This document shows, in pieces, positions 21,092 through 32,407 of a stretch of DNA of 64,000 nt. A program made the position numbers and the translations under genes. How positions within the stretch are numbered: position 1 is the stretch's first letter; every line of letters starts with the position of its first letter. This stretch comes from Penicillus capitatus (Eukaryota; Chlorophyta): positions 372,001 to 436,000 of the forward strand of contig OZ287710.1 in NCBI GenBank assembly GCA_965649825.1, given 5' to 3'. The notes beneath the pieces were generated by a model. It was given only the letters and a program-made list of their open reading frames with translations, did no database searches and was not told the origin of the DNA.

Positions 21092-23061
21092 ATGGCGGAC
21101 AGAGTGTCGTTCTTGACGTGCTTACTTTTTTCTATGGCGATAGGCTGTTCTCTGTATCGGGCAGAGGAAGACACGTGTCCGTTGAGTGACATGGTAGAGA
21201 ATGAAGTACCCTTCAGTGCGGGGGAAGAGCATTGCTTCACAGTGGAGCGACTTCTCTCAGAGACAACCCTAAAACTGTTGCAGCTTGAGGAGCACATTTC
21301 TACCCAGAGTCGTCGAATAGACCTTCTGGAACGGCGTCTGGCAGAGAATGTATCCCCTCCCTCTGTTCGCGCATCGACAGACGACGAGGCTCCGTCCACG
21401 AATGCATCGACCCGTGTGCTTTTTTCGGAGTCGTCGTAGTGACGACCAGAATTGTTATAGCAGATCGCAGATATGAACGGCATCCCCAGGGACCCTCTTT
21501 CAACAGGACATTGCTGCGTCGACGGCAAACCTTCTACGATTCCTTCAAGCTCCTCTCTGTTGTCAAGACGGACGGAGAGCTGACCTCATTGACCATGGCA
21601 GCATCGAAAATATCGGCAGAGGATAAGAAGGAAGTGGAATTCTTTGTCCTGGGCGACGCATTGGGCAAAGTCTATGCTTTCAGTCCACATGGTGATCTGA
21701 TGGCCGAGTATGATACAGGTATACTTTGACGACATGACTTGAATACAGGAGTGAGATGTCGCTGTATGATGGAAGGAACAAACAGCTCGGTCATCGGATT
21801 GTCACACTATCACGTATCGAACAGCGCTTCAGGCATTGCCACATGCCATTCCAACGGAGAGATCCTGCTCCATCGAATAGAAACTACAGCAAAGTACATT
21901 TCTCGACGTGCAGACTATGGAGCCAAGTTGTGTGTCGGCAGTGAGCTGGACGACTCGCTAACAATAGAGAGAATCGCTTTCAATGGAACGCTTTCATGGA
22001 ATCTCACATCTGACCACACGCCAACTGCCGTATTCGCAACCAAGTCCTCTCTTTTAAGTATTCCATTGTCCCACATCAGCATCGCACGGTGTAGGACGCA
22101 ATCCGTGCGGAAGTTTCTGGTTAGTTATGCAGATGGCCGACTGCTGTTGCTTCGTACAAATGGAACGCTCCTGCGAGACATGACTTTGTCATCACAGCTT
22201 TTCGATATACGCACAGGTATGTCCTCTCTGTGCCACATTCTGATTGGTGGACAACAGGGTTCTGCTGTTAGAAAAGAACTATGTTCTTCTCGGCCACAAG
22301 GATGGGATTTCAATGTACGTCAGAGGCAGAATCAAACGCCTGAATTGCACTGGGGATGAGCAGATCGACTTGAAATCTTTGGTCTTCGATGTTGATCGGT
22401 CGAGCCGAGCTTTCGGAATGACATCCCATAATGAGCTTCTTATGTTTTCTATGAGCCCGGAAGGAAAAAATTGCAAAGCGAGATATCTGCAGATCTCTTC
22501 ACATAAAAATGATACGCTCCGTGCTGCAGATCCGTCATCGGGTGACCATCCCGCTGTCTGGAGAGCATATCAAGCTGCGGTCTACCAAAGGCTACATCAT
22601 GTTGAGCACGACACATGAGTTTGCACTCATCAATGTGACCTTGGCAATGAGAGCAGGTCCGCGGATTGTGATGATCGAGCCACAATCGCACCTTTCTGAA
22701 GGTTTTGGCTACCAGGTGCTCGACGGCAATATACTCTCGTTTGTTGTCGCTTGACATTCTGCTGGAGTAGGTGGAGACTGTTTCATTTCCTCAGCTTTGT
22801 GTGATGCCCTCGGGAGACATCTTCACGGCAATGCACTTCTCCAATGGCATTTTGGCGACTTTCCACGGTCTTCTCTCCACACAGCCCGTTCGCGAGCTTA
22901 TCTCAGTGGAATGGATGTACCGTCCACTCTTCTTTCTCGCCTTTATCATTGTGGTCGGATGGAAAATGTGGAGAAAGGACCGCAGAGGATTCCTCCCTGA
23001 CGAAGAAGAGTTTGCCGAACGCCATGCCAGGAGGAGGAGAGATGCAACACGGGGGTACTAA
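21092..23061 (+). CDS. Type I membrane protein related to Arabidopsis At1g75140
   Basis: A signal peptide (MADRVSFLTCLLFSMAIGCS) is followed by an acidic region and a short coiled coil (LLQLEEHISTQSRRIDLLER). A long beta-rich lumenal or extracellular region comes next, resembling a WD-type propeller: FFVLGDALGKVYAFSPHGDL, SYADGRLLLLRTNGTLLRDM, NYVLLGHKDGISMYVRGRI, RSSRAFGMTSHNELLMF. One transmembrane helix (PLFFLAFIIVVGWKMW, about 22926-22970) and a short basic cytoplasmic tail end at a TAA at 23059-23061. Several Asn-x-Ser/Thr sites lie on the lumenal side. The order of features and several segments match the plant-conserved, uncharacterised protein At1g75140. Introns of about 50 bp are needed near 21430, 21730 and 22230. 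The start is 56 bp from the divergent DUF1802 start. Confidence 0.75.
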
Positions 23062-23244
23062 ATCAAGTCGATCGACATCATTGTTTAAAGATCATAAAGA
23101 TGCGTTACACATTTCTGGTACGGGCGGGAACAAGGTTTTCGAGTCACAATCGTCAATGACATGGAATCGGCAGCGAGATATCGCCATCCTTAGGCTGCTT
23201 GTATGCATACATGCAGACAAGGATCCTTCAAGAGAAAACCGGAT

Positions 23245-24035
23245 TCAGCAACAGGAGGACTTCTGAACAGGTCTGTTTGAGGAATCCAGAGGCAAAGGGG
23301 GGTTCGGAGGCACGACTTGGACTCTTGGTAATCTTTCAGCAATCTGTTCAAACAAACGATCCACGTTTGTTCCATCTTTTGCCGATGTCTCCATAAAGAA
23401 CAGTCCATTCTCGTCCGCATACGTCTGAGCCTCTTCCGTGGACACGCGACGGGTATTGCTATCATTCTTGACCAAATCACATTTATTCCCGGCCAAGGCC
23501 ATGATCATGGCTGCATTGCCAGTCATCTGTAGCTCCTTCACCCACTTTTTCGCTCGAACAAAGCTCTCGGAGCTGGAGACATCATAGACCAGTATTGCTG
23601 CAGCTGCTCCTCTGTATACCACAGGGGCGACCGACCGAACGGTCATGCAATCGGTACATCAAAGGTGTATTGGATGTACCTGTAGTACATAGGAGCTAGA
23701 CTGTGATATCTTTCCTGTCCAGCTGTATCCCTATCAAATAGACAATAGATCCTGAAGGTCTCTGTGGCATTGAAACGTGACCGACCAGATTTCAAATTTG
23801 ACGTTGTGTTCTGGGAGGAGCTTTGTCAAGAAAGCGGCGCCAATTGTCGACTCCTACAGATAAGACATGTCAAAGTGCCGAATCGTATTCTCGCACTTGT
23901 TTAGACGCTGGTACGCACTTGATAGTCGAAAAACTGTCCTTTTACGAACCGAAGCACCAAGCTTGATTTGCCGGAACCCATCTCTCCGAGGAGCACCAGC
24001 TTGGCGGAGTGTTGTTGCGCGAGGTCCGGCATCAT
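23245..24035 (-). CDS. Rab5-type small GTPase
   Basis: Rab GTPase of early endosome trafficking. From the ATG at 24033-24035 it reads [20 protein letters not shown] with P-loop GEMGSGKSS. The switch I/effector region [10 protein letters not shown] is diagnostic of the Rab5/RABF group. Next come [23 protein letters not shown] and ETSAK. The C-terminus is KSSCC, a double-cysteine geranylgeranylation signal. Introns interrupt the effector region (after FFDYQ), the W-DTAGQ junction and the YYR-GAAAA junction, each about 50-60 bp. The protein is about 200 residues, normal for the family. It is divergent from the sulfite reductase gene. Confidence 0.94.
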
Positions 24036-24240
24036 CCACTGAGAACGCACCGTAAATGAAACTGAGAACGAACGAACAAACACACAAGCAATGTGATGCA
24101 AAGACGAGAACAGTTCGGGCCGCACAAACAAACATCAGCATGATGACGTAAACATGTTAGATCCATCCGCCAGCTGAGTCACGTCATCTGCGTTCATTTT
24201 TGCCCGGGGCAGTCAAAGTGCCTGTCTCACAATTTTGCAG
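24036..24240. promoter_or_regulatory. Divergent promoter between Rab5 and sulfite reductase
   Basis: This 205 bp spacer contains two ACGT-core motifs, TGACGT at 24144-24149 and GTCACGTCA at 24178-24186. These are the kind of sites bound by bZIP factors in plants and other eukaryotes. Their use here is inference only. Confidence 0.35.
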
Positions 24241-26358
24241 ATGTTTGCTGATAGACCTCTTTCGCAAACGCGACCTACACAGTCGCTCTCACGCAACTCC
24301 GTGGTGCACCGATGTAGATCCAGTAGTGGAAGGCGGCGTTTGTTCGTTCGATCGGTGGCAATGCCCATGCAGCCGCCCACTTCGAAACCTGCAAAGCGCA
24401 GCAAGGTGGAGACCATTAAAGAAAGAAGTGATTTTTTGCGCCATCCTTTGATGCAAGAGCTCGTCAACGAGAACCCATATATCAACGAAGAAGCCATGCA
24501 GCTGATGAAATTCCATGGAAGCTATCAGCAAGACCATCGAGAGAAGCGCGCTTTTGGACAGGGAAAATTCTATCAGTTCATGATGCGTACTCGACAGCCC
24601 GCCGGAAAAGTGCACTGGCAACTTTACGTGGTGATGGATGATCTGTCCGATCAAGTGAGAGCAATGATTGATATCGAGTCGTTTGTCATTTTCTGAATGC
24701 TACCGCAGTTTGGGAGTGGGACACTTCGACTGACCACGAGACAGACGTTTCAATTGCATGGTGTTCTGAAACAGGATCTCAAAACAGTCTTCTCGACGGT
24801 GATCAAGAATATGGGTTCTACTTTGGGCGCATGTGGAGATCTGAATCGTAACGTCATGGCTGCATGCGAAGTCTATGCGAATCGACCCGAATATCAGCAC
24901 GCGGCCAGATATGCAAGAGACATTGCGGATCTCTTGGCACCCCAGTCTGGTGCCTATTACGATGTCTGGTTGGACGGCGAGAAATTTGTTTCCGTCTACA
25001 AAGAGGTAAGAAGGAAGCCTACACAGGCGGATGGAGCAGTCAGCAAGATACTGTTCTTCTTCTAGGATCCAAAAGTGACAGCTGACCGTGCGTTCAATCA
25101 GCATGGGACGAATTTTGATGCCAGTCCTGAACCCATCTATGGCACGCAGTTCTTGCCGCGGAAGTTTAAAGTCGCTGTGACGGTTCCTGGAGATAACAGT
25201 GTGGATTTGCTGACCAATGATATCGGCGTTGTGGTTATGTGCAACGATCAGGGTGAGCTTGAAGGATTCAACATCTTGGTTGGTGGAGGAATGGGACGTA
25301 CACATCGTAACGAGAAAACATTTCCTCGATTGGCCGATCCTCTGGGCTATGTTCCCAAGGATGATATATTCCACGTCGTCAAAGCCATTGTCGCGACACA
25401 ACGTGATTATGGCAGACGAGACGATCGCAAATATGCTCGAATGAAGTATTTGGTTGATGAGTGGGGAATTGATCGTTTCCGCAAAGTGGTGGAACAGTAC
25501 TACGGAAAGGAGATGGAGCCCTTCAAGGTTCTCCCAGCTTGGGAGTACAAGGACTATCTGGGATGGGGAGAACAAGGAGACGGTAAGCTGTATCATGGCA
25601 TCTTCGTGCAGAATGGACGCGTCAGAGGTGGAATCAAGAAAGCGATCAGAGCAGTCGTCGATAAGTTCAAGCTGCCCACCATCATCACCCCCAACCAGAA
25701 TATCATCCTCACAGATATCGAGCCAAAGTGGAGAGAAGAGATCAATAAAGCACTGGCAGACGGGAAGGTGGCACCCGTGGAGGATGTCCACGCCATCGAT
25801 CGTTTGTCTATGGCCTGCCCTGCATTGCCGCTTTGCGGTCTGGCCATTGGCGAAGCAGAACGTGCCCTTCCAGATGTGAACAATCGTATCAAGAAGCTCA
25901 TGGCAAGTACTGGAATCGAAGAGGTTCCTGTCGTTGTTCGGATGACCGGATGTCCTAATGGCTGTGCTCGTCCATACATGGCTGAGCTGGCGTTTGTGGG
26001 CGATGGAGCCAATTCCTATCAGGTATGGGTGGGCGGCGATGCTCATCAGACACGTCTCGCTCAAGTCTACAAAGAACGTATGAAGATTGGAGACCTGGAG
26101 TCTGTCCTAGAGCCTTTGTTCTTCTACTACAAACAGTCTCGCGATGTGAATGAAGGATTTGGAGATTTCTGTGCACGAATCGGTATACAGGAGCTTCAAG
26201 AATACGCAACGGGCTACATCCCTTCAACCAAGAGACCTGCATTGCCTGGAGTGAAGGTGGATGATGTCGTTCTGGAGAGATTGGAGGCCTTGGCGAAGAC
26301 GCAAGGAAAGACGGTGGATCACTTGGTCAACGACATGCTTCAAAAGATGTCGGGTTGA
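24241..26358 (+). CDS. SIR: Ferredoxin-dependent sulfite reductase
   Basis: Siroheme/4Fe-4S enzyme that reduces sulfite to sulfide with electrons from ferredoxin in the plastid, part of assimilatory sulfate reduction. An N-terminal Ser/Arg-rich leader of about 50 residues starting [18 protein letters not shown] looks like a transit peptide. The mature part follows plant SiR closely: [64 protein letters not shown]. The cluster-binding cysteines are in [11 protein letters not shown] and [15 protein letters not shown]. Two introns are fixed by frame: 24655-24708 (54 bp) and 25006-25065 (60 bp). It ends KMSG at a TGA. Length and C-terminus are typical. Nitrite reductase is less likely given the segment-by-segment SiR match. 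Confidence 0.96.
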
Positions 26359-26413
26359 GTGTGTGGCAGAACAGATTTTGTAGACGTTGAACCGTTTGAC
26401 AATTGTCAGTGCC

Positions 26414-29400
26414 ATGGCGACGAACGTCGAGACGTTCTGCGATCGCGTCGATGAAGTGTGTCGTCTGGTTGACGGCTTAAAGACTGGCACCCTATCTCCA
26501 CATCACGTCGAGGATCGTCTGCAGAAGAGAACGGAGAAGTCGCGCAATGCTGACAGCCAGACTCCCTTGGCTTTGACACCCGAAAGGAAGACCGAGCTGT
26601 TGCGTCAAGTGTCGTTTCTGCCTTGCAGTGCACGCTTCATATTCTGCGGCCTCTCCAGGTCGAAGATCTGAAAGAGCGTCAACAGAAGAAAGAGAACCGC
26701 CGAGATCAGTACAACGCGTATGTTCGCAAAGGAAAGAGAGAAGATGGGTCCACGGACTATCGTCAGTGGGAATTGTGGTGTCCGAGCGACGAAGACGACG
26801 AACTCGTTCGATCTTGCTTACCGAACAGGCCTGAATGCCAAGCGCTAGATAGAGACATGAAAGAGCGCCGGGAAAGGTATGGACAGACGCCGACTATTCT
26901 ATGCGGATGAGGTTTTGACTTCGCAGTCAGTTGCGGAAGCGACAAGTGGCCGAAAGAAAGCGAACGGAAGGCAATGTTGCTTTTCGCGCTGGACAGTTCT
27001 CGGAAGCATACCGTCTCTACTGCCAAGGACTGGAGGTGCAAAAGCATGACATGCGATTGCATTCCAACGCCGCTATGGCGTCTCTTCAAACAGAATCCTA
27101 TAGCCAAGCGATTGATCATTGTGATCAGGTAGACGTCTCTGCTGCTGCCGAATCCAGAAAATGCAAAAGGGTCTGCTCAGGTGACAAGAATAGCGACCGG
27201 GCTACTGAATGATCCCGGACATCCACTTCGTCTCAAAGCCCTATGGAGACGGTCTGTTGCTCAGAAAGTGTCCATCGTCGATGAAACTACCCAAAAATGA
27301 CGCGTCTTGTGGCTGCTCAGCGACTTGGACGCCGCTCCGAAGCAATCTCGGACTTGGAAGAGCTTCTGGTTTTGGAGCCAATGAATAAACAAGTTTGTAT
27401 GATCAGTCAGCCTTGTCCATAGAAGTCTTCACTACATAGGCACAAGAAGAGGTGGATTCGCTCAGGAATCTCGCTAGACTTGAAAAGCAAGAGCGCTCTC
27501 TCCACGACACCGTTCGTGCAGAATGACGCCTGCGTTGGAAAACGGGACCTACTGAACTCTTTGTTTTCAAGGGAGAGGACGACGTTTTATCTGTCGAGCA
27601 AAGACGATGCTGCGAAGTGCGCCAATGGCTCAACCATCTCGACAAGAAATCCAAGCGTAAGATCCTCGTCGAGAGCGCCAATTGACCTGTTCTCAGTCTC
27701 TGCAACTATGACAGCTTCTGTTCGCGGATTGTCCTCGACGCTCTCGAAGAAAAACCGAGAAGATGCTTCTATAAGAAAAGGACTCCTTGCACTTGAAGGT
27801 CACTATGCACCATTTAGCATTACAATTCTCTATGCTCAAGATCCTCACGACAGAGCTACTCGAAGAAGAAGCCTGTCGACGTGTCTTTCGGCAAAGTCAC
27901 GGCGTTCAAGTACTCACTGGCATCTTGATGGCCGAAAGAGAACATGTATGGTTATGATACATCCCTTGTCATCACTCTTGAAAACGCATAGATGCTGACG
28001 TTCGTGTGTGCGGTCCTCTGCAAAGCGACTCTTTATCCTCTCGTTATCGAAGACATCACAGAGTCGACAGCATTGCTGGATTTCGCCAGAAGAAGAATCG
28101 AAGAACCAACAGAACTGCAGGGCAAAGCCTTGTTTCAATTTCTGAACAGCGTTACTCGAACTTCAGAAGGACGTCGTCGACTTCTTGCGAGGGTACTCCC
28201 TGTCCAGTCGCAATCGTTGAAGGCGCTGTGCGAGTCTATTAGTCATACAAATACAGAGGCAAGATGCTTTCCATGTAGACATGCACATTCTAAGGAATCT
28301 GTTGTTTAGGATGATGTCAGGGTATCCATCATCTCACTTATCTGTTCTCTATGCCAAGATCAAAAAGGAAGAAATCACTTCCTTAAGGAACGTGTATTTC
28401 TCGACCGTTTGGTGGAATTAGCATCGAAATGCTATCAAACTCCTATTCTTGATAACAACACTGCTCGTGTTCTTCTGGAATGCACGAATCTCCTGTCGTC
28501 TCTGACTGGTACTGCAGCCGTGAGAAAAAGGATCGCTATGTCTCAGGACATTCTCTGGGGGATTGCTCACCACATGCAGCATTTTCTGCAAAGTGAAGCT
28601 CTTAGCTCTATCACAAATGTGTCATTCGTCCAGTAGGTGATCAATTTGTTGAATTGTATGCTTTGATTGCGCTGTTAGCAAATTGTCTCCTGTATCCTTC
28701 TTGCACACAGGCAATCCAAGAACAAGGAGAGCGCATTGCAGTGAACGTACACAAGATCTTAGCTTCCATTAAGTGTCCTCCGAGAGTTAAATCGGCAGCT
28801 CTGTTGGCATTGACTCGATTGACAACGGAGGGAAGCATTCTCAAAGTACAGAAGAAAACCCGGCAATCTTCTAATAACTTGACTGGTGGAGACTCTATGT
28901 TCGGGTGGATTTTTGGAGACGACAGCAGAATTACTAAGAACCGCAGAAACAGGCAGTGAAGAATGGAACTCAGACATTGAAGTAAAGATTCGAGAACACA
29001 TCGCTAACTTGTGGGCTCGAATGGCAATATCCCACCAAGATATCTTAACAGAAATGGCACAGAGAGGAATTCTAGCCATCTGCCAAAAGGTTTTTGGAAT
29101 AGACGAGAGAGAATTGTCTCTTCCAACTGTTCTTTTATGAAGGTCTTGGAAGACAGGGGAGAGGAAAGTGTATTGGGAAACGCACTGCTGATTCTTTCAG
29201 AATTTGCAAAGAATGACGGTTACAGAGAGCAGCTCGCTGAGGAGACACTGATGCGTCGACTCCTCGGTAACCAGCCTTCGTGATCATAGCACTCCAAATC
29301 CGTCTGCATAGATATTGCGACACAGGGGAACGGGAGAATCTGCACCAATGCTGGTATCTGTTTAGCACGCATGGCGGAACATCCTGTCGTGTTGGGTTTC

Positions 29401-29460
29401 ATCAAAAAGCATCACGGCATCGAGATCCTGCACAAATGTGCAGGACAGCTGAAGCAATAA
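26414..29460 (+). CDS. TPR plus armadillo-repeat protein, TTC12-like
   Basis: The N-terminus MATNVETFCDRVDEVCRLVD resembles the start of TTC12. A charged region follows, then a TPR unit (RTEGNVAFRAGQFSEAYRLY..NAAMASLQTESYSQAIDHCD, about 26960-27130) and further TPR helices (SEAISDLEELLVLEPMNKQ, about 27330-27395). The long C-terminal half is helical repeats with armadillo character (VSIISLICSLCQDQKG, KSAALLALTRLTTEG, LGNALLILSEFAKNDG). The final stretch LARMAEHPVVLGFIKKHHGI, then EIL and a Cys, parallels the TTC12 C-terminus. The stop TAA is at 29458-29460. TTC12 is a cytoplasmic factor for assembly of axonemal dynein arms. UNC-45-type chaperones share the TPR+ARM layout and remain an alternative. 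At least nine exons are needed; the 27200-28000 region is poorly resolved. Confidence 0.7.
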
Positions 29461-29780
29461 ACTCCCTAGACTGTTCTTATCCTGATGCTGATCCGTCTCC
29501 CTTGTTGTCGACCTCGAAAATTCACATGTCCTGCCTACAGTATATCTATCTGTTGAGTATATATCGCACGTATGAGAAAAAAGAAGAAGTTGGTTAATGG
29601 ACGAACGGATCATGCACTTTGCATTTTATGCCCGTGGTGCTATCTATTGTATCTCCCGTTCGATTTCCTTGCGGTAAGCTCCGTGTGCGCCGTCGAAATC
29701 AGAACAGAAGGACACGAACTCGACAAAAACACATCAAAGCACACTACGCATTGTTCCACGCGCTTCACCGGCGAGGTCGA

Positions 29781-32265
29781 ATGGAGATGCAAGTCTTTGT
29801 CTCTAACGATGAAGAAAACCCTTCTTCGAGTGAGAGACGACCACTTCTTTCATCGTCGGTTCCCCAAAGCAATCAACCGAATCTTAACAGACCCCATTCA
29901 GAGAGCCAGGTCCTTTCTTGCAACGTTATCAGCAGCAAATCCCATAGATTTTGTAGAAGGATGTGGGATCATCGATTCTCCAAAGCGATCAGCTGGATCT
30001 CAACGGACCGTCTTCAGAGAGCCAGGTCCTTTCCTGCAACGTTATCAGCAGCAAGCCCCACAGATTTTGTAGAAGGATGTCGGCTGCTGTACATCGAGAG
30101 GAGTGGCATCACTGGATCGTCGTTTTTTCTCGCGTCTGTGGCGTTTGCTCTGCATTCTAAAAGCCTATCCTGCTCTCATTCTCCCTCTGATTTCAATTCT
30201 GAACGCCCATGTCATTTCTAGAGGTGAGCATGCAGTGGTCAATCACTATAAGGCCTGATGATTTGTGTGGCAGTGGGTGAGGTGCCTGGAAAATTCTATG
30301 CTGTGTTCCTGAATTCTGATCGGCAGGCTCTATGGTCCCTCATCTGGGAGTCCCTGGTGCTGTTTCTAGCAGCCACTGCGATCTATGCCACTATGAACTT
30401 CATTGCAGAGATGTTTGCTTTCCTTTGGAGACGAAGATTGACTTCATACCTGATCGATCGCTACACACAGGACCATGCTTTTTACTGGTTGACAGACGTG
30501 GATAATCCTGATCAACGACTGGCACAGGATTTAAACCAATGGTCGCAGACAGTGGCCGAAATTCTTAAAGACTTGGCAGCAGTGCCATACAACCTCATTT
30601 ACTACACGATTCAAGTGCACGAGAGGCTAAATTCTTTCAAGGTCCTTCTAGCAGTTTACTTGTGGTTCTTTACCGGTACCTTCGTTCTAAAGTGAGAGAA
30701 GGGTGGGTTTCTACAACCAGAGAGCCCCTGCCTGCTTTCAGGTTTTTAATTGGTCCCTCCGCCAATCTCATTTTCGCTCAGGAGATGGAAGAGGGCAACT
30801 TCCGCGAGGCTTTGATGCGATTGAAGCATTACAAAATGGAAATTGCAGCCAGTCGAGCGGATGAGATTGAAAGGGAGGGTCTACATCGTCCTCTACACTC
30901 CGTCCTCTTCTATCAGTTGAGAGTCGTGTTGTGGAATTTCCTCATCGTATTCACTTCCAGGGTAAAACACTGTTTGCTCTCGAGTGGTTGTAATGTAAAT
31001 GCTGCAGGCCTCATCATACATAGGTACATTGATCAACTACGCCTGCATTGGTCTGGTCATTTTTTCCGGTAAGATCTTGCCGATGATCATCAAAATGATC
31101 AGTCTTTTGGAAGGTGGGTTCTCGGAGACGACGGCAGGCGATTTAACCAAACAGATATCAAACACATCTTTCTATCTTCTTATGCTTGTTAACGGTCTTT
31201 CCACAATACAATCCTCTTCGCAGAAGTTTTCCGAACTCACAGGTGGCATTTCCCAAATCTTCTACAACGTGGTCCGTTATCCACTCATCTGTTTATGTTC
31301 TGTAGGATTGACACCGAGAGTGGCTCAGCTTATCGAGCGATCGGAAGAAGTAAATTGCGAAGAAAAGCGACAAAAGGAGAGAGTAAGAGAAGCATGTTCT
31401 ATCTGTTCTCTCGTGTGTTTACGGGAGATGTCTATAGAATCTGAATATGCCTGATCATTCCAAGACATATCTCAGTAAAGACAGTGGCATCTCTCTGAGA
31501 ATACATCAGATGTCCTGCTGGACATATAGTCACCGGCTCATTGTTCGGCATCTGGATGTGTTGCTGAGGAAAGGAGAGAGTCTGCTGATAATGGGTCCCA
31601 GTGGTGTGGGCAAATCCACGTTCCTGCTTGCTCTGATGGATCTCTACGAAGACTACGAAGGCGATATCGAATTTCAACCCCCCGATAGTGTCATGATGCT
31701 CCCGCAAGCAAGCTAGCCAGCAAAATCAAACATGGACGCCACTTGAATGGCGATGCTTGCAGCGTGCTGTTATTGCCCCTGGACGAACATTAGCTGCTCA
31801 GTTAGCATATCCCAAAATCCATCTAGAATTGTCAGACGATACAATCATGAAGCTGTTGGGAGATGTCGGTTTGGATGACACTGTCCGAGCTTGGTGTGGC
31901 ACAGACTTGTCGACAGAGAGAAAGTGGGGCCGCGTCTTTTCAGCAGGAGAGCTCCAACGCATTGCCCTCGCGAGAGCTCTACTGCACAAGTAGGTGCTCA
32001 ATTCCAGTCCATCTTTGGCGCATGAGCTCTGTGTGGTGAAAGACCGAATGTGCTGCTGCTGGACGAAGCAACTTCAGCAATCTCTGCTGAATTGGAGAAT
32101 CGGATCTATATGAAGATCAAGGAAACAGGCATGAGCGTTGTGAGTGTGGGCCACGGGATGTCACTTACAGCGCACCACGACTGGATTCTCGACCTTCACG
32201 GTGATTGTCAAGGATCGTGGACACTAACGCGGAAAGAAGATGGGAGACAAACAGCTACGAGTTAA
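29781..32265 (+). CDS. ABC half-transporter, ABCD/SbmA-like (ABC_membrane_2)
   Basis: The N-terminal cytoplasmic segment (MEMQVFVSNDEENPSSSERR) is followed by a duplicated exon (separate entry) and a first membrane helix in LCILKAYPALILPLISILN. The membrane domain carries the D-family pattern RRRLTSYLIDRYTQDHAFYW and DNPDQRLAQDL. The nucleotide-binding domain has Walker A GPSGVGKST (about 31592-31618), Q-loop LPQ-R split by a GC-AG intron, signature FSAGELQRIALARALL, Walker B VLLLDEATSAIS and an H-loop in SVGHGMSL. The end KEDGRQTATS is at a TAA near 32265. The family moves fatty acyl-CoA, cobalamin or peptides in peroxisomes, lysosomes, plastids or bacteria. The substrate and membrane here are unknown. 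As a half-transporter it would need to dimerise. Confidence 0.88.
29853..30080 (+). repeat. Tandem 116 bp duplication creating an extra exon plus intron
   Basis: Two imperfect copies with a period of 116 bp (29853-29968 and 29969-30080) lie in the 5' coding region of the ABC transporter. Each holds coding sequence ending SESQ, then a 47 bp intron GTCCTT..TTTGTAG (29910-29956 and 30026-30072), then AAGGATGT. The introns differ at about 4 of 47 positions. The duplicated exon, 29957-30025, is 69 bp (23 codons) in phase 0 and reads KDVGSSILQSDQLDLNGPSS plus ESQ, so both frame and splicing survive. Confidence 0.85.
31708..31762 (+). other. GC-AG intron in the ABC transporter
   Basis: The exon before ends CTC-CCG-CAA and the exon after starts CGT-GCT-GTT, giving the Q-loop L-P-Q-R-A-V. 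The 55 bp between them begins GCAAGC and ends CTTGCAG. No GT donor in the neighbourhood restores the conserved Q-loop, so this is a GC-AG intron. Confidence 0.8.
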
Positions 32266-32407
32266 ACGAACGCGTCACATTTTCTGCCGGGACAATGTCT
32301 GAATGAATTTTCTCTGTCTTGTCATCATCTTTTTCCGCTCGCCGAGCATGAACACGTTGCCCGTGAGCAAATCACTGAAGAAGATGCACCATTGACAGAA
32401 CTGCTGC

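Noticed and set aside
24700-26064. Minus-strand 454-codon open frame opposite sulfite reductase
   Set aside because: It is a long antisense frame caused by codon bias of the conserved reductase. The siroheme motifs on the plus strand decide the coding strand.
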